Below, piece after piece: positions 13,167 through 23,752 of a DNA stretch of 50,868 nt; positions within the stretch are counted from its first letter, which is position 1; each line of letters begins with the position of its first letter. Source of the stretch: Symbiodinium natans. Taxonomy: Eukaryota > Sar > Dinophyceae > Suessiales > Symbiodiniaceae. The translations under genes were made by a program, and so were the position numbers. Location of the stretch: positions 22,501 through 73,368 of the forward strand of contig CAJNDS010000775.1 of assembly GCA_905221605.1 (NCBI GenBank). The letters are read 5' to 3'. A model generated the notes under the pieces. The model saw only the letters and a program-made list of their open reading frames with translations. It was not told where the DNA came from and searched no databases.

Positions 13167-15540
13167 CTGGGAGCAATGCAAGCGATTGCAAGTCGCTCTT
13201 CCTTCACTACTGTAGACTGCCTGTCGCAGTTTGGCAAGGTCCATCAGCTGCCGAATCTGCCAGCAGGGATTTGGCAAGGACAGAGTTGAGCTGGTTCCAG
13301 AGCAGGTCGCATCAGGTAACCATCGCGGGGGCTTGAGATAAATTCGACCGCGAAGTGGCCAGGCGCAGAGTTCTCTGCGCCTTCAAACAAACAATACAGT
13401 AGCAAGAGCGTAGCACGTGGGTCAAGAGCTTGGATTAAGAATGTGCATGTGGTTTGTGGAGTATCAGGAACCTGAAAGGCTCGAGGGGGTAGAGAACGTT
13501 TTGTCCCGAAAGCTTTTTCGAGCCGCGCTTAAGACCTTGTGAGAGCTTCAGCAAGACGAAACGATTGGAAGACGAATCGACGACACCACATTATCCCAGA
13601 GACATCATCTCCCACAGCATGTGACGGCTGCAACTCACGCAGAATTTCGAGGACTCGTGCCCACAATGTCAAAAACACCCCTCGCGCCAGCGTCACGACA
13701 CGCTGCGAGCACCCAGAGGGTTGTCTTGCGCGCCCAGAATTTGGAGGATGCCCCATGCGCCGGCGCAATTTTAAGGAGGTGCCACATCCCACAAAACCTA
13801 TCCGCGATTAACACCAAAAAACTACCAGCATACCACGACATCCATCATGCCACCCTCATGACATCCATCACGACATCCATGTGTCAATGATAACGACAAT
13901 CTTCCGACAGACCACCTCCGTTGAAAAACCCTTGCCATGCTTTCGGGAATTGCGCTTCCACTGCATCGAACGGATCCAGTGTTTGGCACAACCAGGCCAC
14001 CACAAGTGGTTGACAGCCTTAGGACCCATGCTCTTTAATCGGAGAGCCCTAAAGGTTTTTCCAAGCTCGTGGCCTCGGTCTATATTTTCGTCAAGACTGA
14101 TTTTGTGCAAGTTGAGCTAAGTGTTTCAATGCATGCTACGCTGACTATGTCAGCCTACACCTCAAGTCCCTCATGCCGAGATTGGCTCTCTTTGCAAGGA
14201 GCACTCGGGCAACCAGGCGTGTGGTGCTTGCCACCCGGGAACCGCCGCGCGCTCTGGCTCTTGCCAGCCATGCGGTCCAGGCCGGTATCAACCCAGATTT
14301 GGCCAAAGCGAGTGCATACTTTGCTCCTCGGGATCTCAAACTGATCATGGGCGAACTGCCTGCAGTCTGTGTCCTGCGGGAACCATCGGCTTGTCTGGGG
14401 AGTGCCAGATTTGCCCCAGTTTTACGACGGCGGGTAGCAGCCGGACTCAATGTGTCATTGACTGGGCATTGGTGATGGCTGCTGTGGTCTTCACATTGCT
14501 GACATTGGTGTTCTTCCAGCTTCTCGTTCACATCGCAGGAGTCCGGAGGAATATTGCCGACATCGCGTGGTCTGCAGTGGACGAAGCCGTTGTAATCACG
14601 ATGCAGAGTCGCCACCACTTCGGTCCGAGGTTGCTCAAAGTCCGCCTGCATGACACAGGTGTGGCTTGGCTCGACCGGCTCGACCCGTCCAAGACTCACT
14701 TCTTCGTGCGTACCTTGTCCCCTACGCAGCTCCAGCTCTACACCGACCCCAAAATCCCTGCGTCCACGCCCACGGAGGCCTCTAGCGGCACGTTGAAGCC
14801 CTTGTTCATGTCCGAAGCTTTTGGGACTCGATTCCTTCGTCTCCCAGTCTTGGCGTGGTTGGCGATGGCGGTGCTGGGAATTGTTCTTCTCAGCAGTCTT
14901 GCGCCCATCCCTTCCATCCCTTGGTGGTACCTGCTGCTCACCGCCGTTCTGGACGTGGCCTCGATCCTCGCCTTGCAGGTCCGGAGCGTGCGCCTCGACT
15001 CACTCACACCGCTGCAGACCCTCCTCCGCCAGTGCCTTGTCTCTATAAGTGTGTCTCTCCTACGATTCTCCTGCGATTTGATCGAGTTCAAAACCACTGC
15101 CGCTGAGATATGCTGACATGTGTGAGCTTGAGGTACTTGCAGCACCTGCACGGGACGAACCCATGCCCTTCTGCTTGCGAGCCTGGAGCCTTGCGCGCCG
15201 TCAGCGCCACACAGATCCTGCACTTCCACGAGTGCTTCGGAGTGAACTTAAGGTGCTGTAGCACTTCGCTGCTGCTGTAGGAGTGCTGGATACTGCCAGG
15301 ATATCTGGGGCGATTAGGAATATTCAAGGTTGGGGACCTGCTGCTCTCCTGGACCGAGGTTTTTTAGATCGCTCATCCAGCAAAGGACCGGATTGCAAAT
15401 TCGAAGTTGCTGAAGGTAGGCTATGGTAGGCTGTCCATTGCTGTCCTGGCGTTGCAGGAACATGCACTACGTTTGCCACTCTCCCAGTCTCTTGAAGTCC
15501 TCAACATACCTCAACATCAGAGTTGCATGGAACATCATGG
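6955..15540 (+). CDS. Multi-exon secreted/membrane FG-GAP (VCBS), EGF-like and GCC2/GCC3 protein
   Basis: A large cell-surface protein of unknown ligand, rebuilt from exon blocks. The chosen ATG follows GAAGCAG directly and opens a hydrophobic leader (MARLVTLLVV), so it is a likely signal peptide. A Cys-rich head follows at 6955-7540, including a PAN/Apple-like stretch (CSKRCQQTVGCIGFSW). From 7842 to 12345 fifteen DxDxDG-like loops occur, nearly all as DWDxDG, flanked by LDILVGNADG-type strands as in FG-GAP/VCBS beta-propeller blades. Then come an EGF-like region (about 12475-13003), Cys-rich GCC2/GCC3 ephrin-receptor-like modules (14153-14460) and hydrophobic, presumably transmembrane, segments (14460-15060). 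Exons at 15133-15240 and 15458-15540 look like the continuation. The family assignment is firm; exact exon borders and the 3' end are not. It may run on into the gene at 15951. It looks extracellular by composition. Confidence 0.72.
7842..12345 (+). other. FG-GAP/VCBS calcium-loop repeat region (15 loops)
   Basis: Loops begin at 7842 (DWDHDG), 8166 (DWDGDG), 8429 (DLTDDG), 9038 (DWDGDG), 9293 (DWDSDG), 9473 (DWDLDG), 9919 (DWDSDG), 10322 (DWDHDG), 10862 (DVDSDG), 11018 (DLDMDG), 11447 (DLNRDG), 11606 (DWTGDG), 11756 (DWDADG), 12028 (DADGDG) and 12328 (DWDGDA). All lie on + but in different frames, so introns separate most of them. In FG-GAP/VCBS domains this Asp-rich loop binds calcium between two beta-strands. 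Fifteen loops would suit roughly two seven-bladed propellers. The last loop has Ala where Gly is usual. The longest uninterrupted block, 11399-11860, holds three loops. Confidence 0.85.
12475..13003 (+). other. EGF-like Cys-rich region of the FG-GAP protein
   Basis: The first part reads CALTDACFKSGICNSRSQVC and then ECLQG, ending the last FG-GAP exon. An exon opening at 12754 after CAAG|G continues GHAGLDCSKCAVGYSS, then CFPCPGVHELTGACHNRGVC and GSCLCNPNFLGQDG. The Cys spacing (CxNxGxC, CxC, GxxC) is that of EGF-like modules, used in extracellular stalks. Joined, ECLQG-HAGLDCSKC gives a continuous EGF-type C-loop. Confidence 0.75.
13135..13166. repeat. Poly-T tract
   Basis: A run of 32 T lies within the span of the FG-GAP gene, between the EGF-like exon and the GCC2/GCC3 exon. 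It is probably intronic. On the opposite strand it reads as poly-A and could mark an old retroposed tail, but no flanking retroelement is visible. Confidence 0.9.
14153..15060 (+). other. GCC2/GCC3 (ephrin-receptor-like) modules and transmembrane segments
   Basis: One open exon runs CKEHSGNQACGACHPGTAAR, SGSCQPCGPGRYQP, ECILCSSGSQTD, CSLCPAGTIGLSGECQICPS. This is the repeated CxxCxPGxxxxxG...CxxC pattern of GCC2/GCC3 modules, and it shows the exon continues upstream of any ATG. Hydrophobic stretches follow: ALVMAAVVFTLLTLVFFQLL (about 14467-14530), LAWLAMAVLGIVLLSSL and WYLLLTAVLDVASILALQV. The frame closes at 15116, but the coding part probably ends earlier at a donor. Confidence 0.8.
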
Positions 15541-15950
15541 GACCCTGAACTGTCACAACCAAAGGCCCCAGCATTCTCAAGCCCGTGACGAAAAAGTGGC
15601 AGCTCTCCTTCGCTGAAGTTGCGGGCTCCGGCATCTTGGCGCCGAAGATTCCTGCCCCCAACGTCTGAATTCGAAGAACTGCTGCAGCTCAGAGTTGCGA
15701 GAGCTGGATTGTCAGGGGGTCGTGAAAGGGAAGTGTTGGGAAGCATGTTTATACTATACTTTGCACACTACACACTACACCTTGGAACGACAGGTGGCCC
15801 CAAGAGTTGGAGTAAGCGACCATGTCACAGAAGCCTCTGCGATGTCCAGCAGATCAAAGGTAACGTCATACGTGTTCTTGCCCAGAGAGTGAAGATGTTT
15901 TCAATCATGCTCCCATCGCGATGTGCAAGCTGGTCACGTTGCATGCTCAG

Positions 15951-17913
15951 GTATGGTCGACTGGTTCATATCGCACTTCTGGACACTCCCCTTCAAGGAC
16001 CCGAGAAACATCTCGAGCCTAAGCCCGTCTTTCCCAGACCGGACACCCGTTCCGCTTCGAGGACTTTGCCCAGAGCCTGCGGGCGCACGCGATGTACGTA
16101 GACGGAAACTGGGGAGCGATTCGGTATTGGATGCTTGCCAGCAAAGTGCAGCGTGTTGCTGCATTGTCGAACCCCTTCCCCAAGCCCTGAATCCGAATGA
16201 AGGCATACTTGTCAAGTATTCAGGGCTAGTTTGGGAGCGGGGGGTCTGCCGGCTTGGGGCCACGATGCAGCTCGCGAAGTGAGGATATGCGCTTTCAGTC
16301 ACAATCAGTGGCAATTAGACAAAGAGCTCCCTTGCGGGGCGCTTCGGGAATCCTCCTTCTACAAGGCGCTCATGGCACCCAGTTGCCAGGCCTGGAAGAC
16401 TGGAAGAGGGAGAGCCCGCTATTCCCATCAATGGATACTCTTGCTGATACTCTTGCTATGCGCCGATATGACGTAGCTTTCTGCTGCGGCTCTGATCTCC
16501 ACATCTTCGTCTGTGGTTTTCTTATCGGGAGGGCCCTACAGGGTCCAGGACCTCAAGCATGACATGATATGACATGTCAAAATGTTTCGCCTGACCCTGA
16601 CAAGGGGACCGGAATGATGATGGACAGAGAGCTCACTCCGTTGAAGAGGCTGGCATTTCTTGCGGTACCCCCAACCGTGCCCATACAGTCCCATACACGA
16701 CATTCTAAACGAGCCAGTGCGGGAGGGGCTAGTCTCTTGTGGCAGAGGTCCTGGTGCCTCTTCGAGATGCTGCAGACCTTTAAGCTGCACGAGCGTGGGC
16801 TGAGCCAACACCGCCTCGCACCCTTCATGGGCCTATTCCTGCAACTCGGACTTTGGCTGACTATCGGCTATCGCTGTAGCTTTGAGGGGCATGTTCTCGT
16901 GGCCTCGGGCTCGCGTCCCCTCCTGAACCCAAACTCGACCGATGGGCTTCTTTCCCGTTCCACTGGCCCAGACTTTGCTTTTCGCAGGCAACAATTGGAA
17001 CGATCAGAATGCAGAATGGCTGTCTTGCATAGAGTACCATGCCCAAATCCTCAGAACCCGCTTTCATCATTCGCAACCCTAGACCTCAGTCTGCCCCCAA
17101 AACTGCCCCAAACAAGCTGCCCAAACCGCAACTAAAGTAACTAAAGCTGCAACTCGGTGAGGCTCAGTCCGGGGGGAGTGCTGAACGTCGGGCGCGGCAG
17201 CGTGGACCTAGCGGTCAGAATCGGACGGCAGCTGGGTACCAGCGAAGACGGCTTTCGGTTTCAGGAAAAGCCTTCGAGTTTCCGATTCACTTCAAGGGGT
17301 CAGGTATGGTCGTTTGTACTTGCGGCCTCCCGGTCTTATTATCAGGGAGCTCGTCAACGCAGCCTTCTTTTGCCTCTTTTCCTGGAGCTTGTAGCTGAGC
17401 TGACATTCTGTCAGGCATCTCTCGTGAATCTGAGGCAGCTGGACAATTTGCACTTGGAGGATGCTTCGGCTACGGCGGCAGAAGACAAGGCTTCGCCTTG
17501 TCAGGTCGATACTCGCAAGTACAATGCACTTTGCACTTACTTTGCCAGCTGTGTGTGATGGTCTGCTCGGCCTGAAGCTTAACGTTGCGCCACTCAACTG
17601 CCTTACCTGTAATGATTTTGCATGAGAGCATCTGCTGCTCCATCCCTGTGCCCTTGCCAGCAGCGCATCGATGATGATATCCGATCCACACCAGGCAGCA
17701 GGGCTTTGTCAGCACGGACTGCAGCTGTGCAGCTATCGTAGCACAAGCAGAGTCTTCAATCATCTTTGGGCTGAGCCCATCATGTCTCAGTCGGTGAAGG
17801 TGGGTTTGCAGCTGTCAACTGCAAGCTACGTGCAGAAATCCGCCTGGTTTTGGAGCAGATGTCAGCCCGATTTGCGGACGACTTGAACGAGCTCAACGCG
17901 CAGCTCTATGAAG
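15951..17913 (+). CDS. Uncharacterised algal protein with DWFISHFW / FSHNQW / RSWCLFE / LEDASAT motifs
   Basis: Function unknown. Ordered motifs recur, as I remember, in many dinoflagellate and other algal proteins: MVDWFISHFW (exon from 15951), FEDFAQSLRAHAM and AIRYW (16038 on), CAFSHNQWQLDKEL and ESSFYKALMAPSCQ (16284-16389), GTGMMMDRELTPLKR (16605-16648), RSWCLFEMLQTFKL (from 16748), GVLNVGRGSVDLAVRIGRQL (17166 on), LDNLHLEDASATAAEDK (17439 on) and GFAAVNCKLRAEIRLVLEQM (from 17800). Donors are GC (CAG|GC at 16390, AG|GC at 16649) and acceptors are AG|G. Joining these exons keeps the reading frame across motifs such as CQ-GTGMMMD and LKR-SWCLFE. No start codon or signal peptide is assigned. 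It may be the C-terminal part of the FG-GAP gene, since both lie on + only about 0.4 kb apart. Confidence 0.7.
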
Positions 17914-20900
17914 GGGATTCGCAGGAGACTCTGGGATGTCCGCTCCAAAGTACGAGCTAGTGTTGAAACAAGAAGGCCGCACTTCTCGTGCCACATCTTT
18001 CTCTGGACCTCCAACAACTGTATGAACGTATGGAGCGGCAAACCCTAAGCCAACAAGGAGCCTGGAGTTTAAGGAGGATAAGGAACCCTACATCCTAGTC
18101 GAGCTCTCAGACATAAGCCCCGGCTGGAAGACGTGATTCACTCTGGCAGTGAAAAGTGCTGCAAGGGCCTGGAAACGACATGAAACGACATAGTTCGCCC
18201 AACACTATGTTGAAGTGTATTGTGTCGTCACAGGGTCTTGGCATCTTTCCCTCATGGCAAGGCGTCCCAGGATGGTAACCTAGCAGTTTGAGTGTCGTCT
18301 TTTGGTTCAGAGATTTGCATCCACAACTTGCAACTTGAAGAAGAACAAGATATTTGCTGTATTAGCCTCGGACCCTACAGCAGCAAAATCAGCCTCCCTC
18401 AAGTGTACCATGGGCCAAATGCACGGACCTTCTATTCCTAAACCTGTTACACATCCAACCCGCGCCCGCTTCGGCTAGGAGGTGGAGATCCACGTTGCGC
18501 CCGATGCGCCTTCCCGGGGTGACAACACTTATTGCTCCTGGACGGGGTAAGGGTTCGCGTGTTGCAGCGTTGCCCGCTGCCCTGTCCGAAGAGATTGCTT
18601 CCCTCAAGGCCTTTTAAGTGTTGATGTAGCAGCTTGCAGAGATCAAGCGCATGTGCCAAATGTCAGACTTCTTCTCGTTGTGTGTAATGCTATGCTCGCG
18701 TCAGCTGCTGATGAGATGTGGGCGATCAGAGACATGAGTTAAGGGAAGCAGGTCTTCAGCACATCAGCAGCCAGACTTAATCAAAAGCCTAATTCAATGC
18801 TTATCCGCAGGGCAACCCTGCAAAATCTGTTTACCGTCAGTCTCCGCTACAAGGGAGAATGCTGGATTGCAAGTTAATGTAAAAGGAATGTGGCCAACGT
18901 GCGGGAAAACGAGTCTAGCATGTTCCCGACATTGACTTCATCGAGTCACATTGCCAGATTCCGCTTGTTGGGCACCTTTGTGCGGAAGAGCTGAGAAGGA
19001 GTTCTGGAAGCTGTCATGCGGATTTGTCTTGAGACAATGGCAGGCCGCTACAGCGGCTGTTACGCGGGGCAAATCGTCGAGGATGCGGTTGAGGCAAACG
19101 GCCCTCAGTGCAACCTCTGTGAAGCCTCTGCCCCCGATGCAAAATGCAAGCTGCAAGCTGTGAAGTAATTCTGCCAGGCGCCAATGGGGCTTGTCAGGAC
19201 TGGGCTGCGCCGCCGCTGCACAAGTACTGTGCCATTAGAATCCATTAGAACAACCGTGTTGTTCTAAGCCCTTGCCTCTTTGACAGTGGCTTAGAGTGGT
19301 GCGACGATTTTTGGATGCAGGCTCTGGACACTGTAACACTGTACAAGTGCGAGTGATTGCGAGTGTATTATGGGTTCGGAAGGTTTCATGTTCAAGCTGT
19401 GCTGTATTTGAAATAGGCAGCGGCTCGGATTGAAGAACAACCCCCCTTGGGAGATGATTTCGCCCAGTTGCATCAGACATGCGCATTGCCAGGACAACTG
19501 CCGAGGCGGGTTTGAGAGATGCCGCAAGACTTCCGGTACACGGGGGGCTCTCCAAATGATGGGAACCTCTCTAAATGATGGGGCCTCTTGTGTGTACCCC
19601 AAAAGTACTATTTTGCCCCAAAAGGACACTACTTTCGAGAGCCTTCACATGTAGTTCACGGTTTGGGAGGACGTGGGCTGAGCCAGGCTAGTGCAGCTAG
19701 TGACGAGCCCAACGAGCGCTTGGATCGGGAAGCCAGCGTGCCGTTGGAGCCTGAGACAGCTTGGAATGTTTCCGCATCACCCGCGTTCGACTTGCTCAAG
19801 GCGCCCGGCTTCTGTGCAAGCTCCCTTCACGGAAATGTTCAGTTGGTCCCTCTGTTCTCGGATGGGCTTCACCCTTCGAAGACTCTTAAAGCTGCCTTGA
19901 AAGAAAGGCTGGGATGTTGTGTTGGTCTCGCAGCAAGAGACATGCCGTGTCGTGCTCGCATTGGTCGAGTACTTCTTCGTAGAACCACAGCCAAAGCTGA
20001 GGCTTTCTGTCGCTGGCGTCTCTTCCGTCGCTTCTGCAGACACACAGAATACCGGTGCCACTGGTGTTGCTCCAAAGACCACGCTCCTTCAGGTGCGCTT
20101 TTGGAATCACGCAGCGCATGTGTGTACACCAGTGCTTGCCAGTAGAGGGCATTTGGTTGACGCTCCCAAATTTTCTGAATAAGATTCAACAGGCGACGGT
20201 TGCATTGCTTTAGTCGATGCCGGATGCTGTTGCTAGCCGAAACCATAGAACAGGTGTTCACATGAACATCCTGCATTGCGGACTTGCAGAGTGAACATCA
20301 TGGCGTGGCGAAGCCAGTCGCAGATACCCCATCGGTAAGCATCCTTGCTTGCTTCCTTCGTCCCGGCGTGCAGACTGCAGAAAATGCGACTATGACTAGG
20401 ACCTACTAGGACAGTGGCCATTGTGATCAGCAACTGGGACATGCCCCGACCGTTTCTGCGCCTCCGACATACCGTAATTGTATTTAGCACAGTCGGTCCA
20501 GTACGTAGGTTGAGATGTGAAATCCTTATGGCAAGGAGGCGCCTGTATCGAGTCTGCGTCGCAACTTCGCGTATACGGTGGGCATCGTATTGGAGTTTGG
20601 ATTCACATTTACAAGCGCCATGGTGTCTCTCCGCAATCATGCCCTGTGAACAGCTCCCGATCTGCGCAGAGTTTCTCTGGCAGGTGAAGTTGGACGGGGC
20701 AGAAGAACCTGTGACTTGCACTCGAAGCCCATATGAAGCCTGAAAAGCTCCAATGAAGCCCTAGGCCCCAAGCTGCAAACGCCACCCCAAATCCCACAGA
20801 AAGAGAGATGCAGATGCCCAGCGCTTTGCTTCCTCTCCTACTCTGCCCCTGACTCCTGTGTGCTGAGATCTTGCTTCCATCATACCTGGTGCTGAGCGTG

Positions 20901-22030
20901 AGTGACAAGAGCCGCATGTGATCGGCGCTGGTGCCACAAACCATTCTGACACGAAAATGCGGGGGAAGGTTGGAGCCGTGTCACCATAAACTACACACTC
21001 GGGCAGAGATGTCAGCATGAGATAGCCCGAAGCAAGTACTTGATGGCATAACATCCATTCTTCCTCCTCTGCCCGGATTGGCTTGGCCATGCTTGGCCAA
21101 TCTTTCAACTTTCCACCCTGCTCTCCAAGAGACAGTTGGTGGAGCACTCCCCATGATCTTTTTGCAAGCTCGTGCACGTACACATTGAGGGATGCTTCTG
21201 TTTCCGCGTAGCTAGGCCCTAGAACTGCAGTGCGCTCAAAATGGATCTGAGCGCTTCAGTCTAGGCCAGGGCCACAAGGGCCGACTTGAACAGAGGACCC
21301 AAAACCACTGATGGGATGCCATGCTTCATCATGCATCTCTGCCAGTTTCATGGAACACCGCCTCAAGGGCGGCTTGCAAAACTCTTGCAAATGCTTGCAA
21401 TTTTCAACTCAGACCCCTTGGCAGTGCTTGGCAGTGATCTTGGTTCTTGGCGCTTCTATGCGTTTGTGAGCAGTTTGTGCTTACCTGAGCAGTGGTCTGT
21501 TGCATCCTCGAGCCGAGGGGTTCAAGTGCATTGTTGCACAGAATGTTTGAACTGGAGAGCTCGGTATCAGGTATTATCAGGTGTTCTCATCTGGAATCCA
21601 TCCCATGAAGATGTGCTCGTCCGGTGCCCGAAGCGAGCAGACGATCGCAGCAGGTCAAGGCTCTAGCGACCTGTTTGAAGCCGGACTCGGCCACGGATAC
21701 CAAGTATCTTCAGCTAGGTTTCCTATCTTTTAACGCCTCTCTGCAAGCCGACCTGTTGAACAATGACGCGCAATGCAGACCCGTCCCTCCGGCGCTACGA
21801 AACCGACAAAAGCAGCTTCTGAGTTGCGTGAGCTGTGGAAAGGAAGGCGTGTCAGCGCCACTGTGTCATGCTGTACAGGAGTCAGCCATGAACAAAAGTG
21901 AGACCCCCAAGCAACCAGAAGTGTCCAAAAGTGTCATCCAGGGCATTGGATCAAAGGTAAGGTTCTTGAGTTGCCCGAGCTGAGGTGTCTCTCGGATCAG
22001 TGCTCAAGCCTGAGGCCCATTTAGTGGGTA

Positions 22031-22080
22031 CTCAAGGCATCTCAAGGCATCTCAAGGCATCTCAAGGCATCTCAAGGCTG
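22031..22080. repeat. Decamer tandem repeat CTCAAGGCAT, five copies
   Basis: Four exact CTCAAGGCAT units and a final CTCAAGGCTG follow each other without gaps. Confidence 0.95.
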
Positions 22081-22274
22081 CCGCTTCCCCGCGGCTGGTG
22101 CAACAGATCTCTGGTGCAGAAGACGCAGAAGCTCCACCAGTAGCATATAAGCCCGAAGCCCACAGTCCTATCCAGCCCTACACTACACCCTCCAGTGGCT
22201 TCATGCTGGGGGTGCTCGACACAATGCCCCCGGCAGCGCCTACGACAAAGTGCGAGGCTGGATTACATGGTCAA

Positions 22275-22303
22275 GCTCATGGGGCTCATGGGGCTCATGG
22301 GGC
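22275..22303. repeat. 9-bp tandem repeat GGGGCTCAT, three copies
   Basis: A short tandem of GGGGCTCAT units within unassigned sequence. Confidence 0.85.
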
Positions 22304-23677
22304 TACCGGACAGGGGCTTTTGTTCGCGGGGGTGAAACCCCATGGCTGCCCCCCCCCCACATGAAGCATGCCCGCGATGGTTCCAAAGCCTTCACGGGTC
22401 TCAGTTTCATTGGCACGGCCGGGATTTGCACAAGGGTTGTTTGTTGGTTTGTGGCCGTGGGCGGTTTGTTGGGTTTTGAATGGTTCGGCATTTTTGGTTC
22501 TGGAGTTAATAGTTGTAGAGCCTCATCGTTCAGCTGTCCAAAAAGCCCGTCAATCATGGCCGGAATTTGGCGCCGGCTGAAAGCGAGGCAATTGTCTCAA
22601 TGTACCCGCCCTGAAAACCCTTCAGTGTAAGTTTCAGTGGGGATGGTTCCAACTTGTAAAATCAATCCAGGCACCATGCCGTGGGAGACCCTTGGCGCCC
22701 CTTCTGCGATCTTCGAGCTCCCAGGAAATAAGGCCCTGCTGAGCTATTGTCGAAGTCTGTCAGTTGTTACATGTTTTTTATGTATGTGATTCTCCGTGAT
22801 TTACATACCATTACATACCTGCCACCAAGCTTTAGAAGAATTCACAGCTACTTTCAGTTGAAGCCACCCGACCCGCCTCGGCCGGGGCCCGTAGCCGCGG
22901 CAGCGGCAAGGCACCGTCGCCACTTGCAAGAAAGCCGGGGTAGGGAGGAAGGGCCGCGGGAAAGGGGTTCGGGTAAAGCGGGAGGAGGAAGGGGCAGGCG
23001 GTGGTGAGGCTGTAAGGAAGGTAGGTTGCAACAGCAAAAATCGGGGGTGGGGCAGCCAAAGTGAAGACGCCGAACTTGGTCCCCATCCACTATTGCCCCA
23101 AATGCCCGGGTCCTGATGCTGCGCTGGGGGTCAGAGGTACCCGCTTTATGCTCCCCAGACCTCGGTTCATAAAGGTTCTCTTCATGCCCTTTCGGAGGAT
23201 TTGCGTTGCCGTGTGCTGAGAGCGGCCAACTTGGGGCATCATCAACCCTTGCCAGGAATGCGCGGACTGCAAAGCTTACGGTCCAAATTGGGCATCGTGG
23301 AACCTGGGAATTCTCGTTTGCCAGACCTGTTGCTTGGCCGTCCATCTAAGAGTACCACGAATTGAGAATATGATGCGACATCATTCGCACTCAATGCCAT
23401 TGCCTTTGCGCTTTGCTTCTAGCTGCAAGACGTGAAACACCTCTGAGCCGTGTATTTCATCCGGTATGTCACGGTATGTCGGTGCACTTCTGACGGCCCT
23501 AAATTCCTGTCTCTCGAGGCTCTGGAGTGCATCGTCACCTCGGAGTTCACATCTCCAAGGCCAGTTTTTCCAGGACAGGTCATCTCAGGTAACCTCAGGT
23601 CATTTGTTCCCTGACCACGTCACCACGTCGAGTCGTAGAACCGAAGCGCGCCTCATCCGCTGGCAGTGGTGCAATTG

Positions 23678-23702
23678 CCCCGACAAATTTCTCGGCTCGA
23701 AG
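23678..23702 (+). other. Possible degenerate spliced-leader relict upstream of AMT copy 1
   Basis: The sequence CCCGACAAATTTCTCGG ends in GGCTCGAAG, exactly 51 bp before the ATG, where copies 2-5 carry a clearer relict. It keeps CCG, ATTT and GGCTCGAAG but is longer in the middle. Homology with the other copies is firm only from 23694. It may be the older, more decayed form, or partly chance. Confidence 0.4.
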
Positions 23703-23752
23703 AAGGCGCAGCGCGGTAACCTGCAAGAGGTAGCATCGGCTTTTTCGAAGGG

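Larger units (their letters stand above)
17914..23677. other. Unassigned stretch with a few exon-like islands
   Basis: Coding-like but unrecognised pieces on + include 19009-19150 (VLEAVMRICLETMAGRYSG, then CNLCEASAPDAKC), about 19740-19905 (PLEPETAWNVSASPAFDLLK) and, in another frame, 19910-20090 (DVVLVSQQETCRVVLALVEY). They could be exons of one gene. A minus-strand frame at 20761-21183 also reads fairly naturally, but it opposes every recognised gene. No RNA gene or mobile element is seen. A 10-bp tandem repeat sits at 22031-22080. Confidence 0.4.

Noticed and set aside
20233-21183. Minus-strand frames of 140-162 aa as genes
   Set aside because: They oppose all recognised genes, show no domain and have no clear exon borders. 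The one at 20761-21183 reads the best, but evidence is insufficient.
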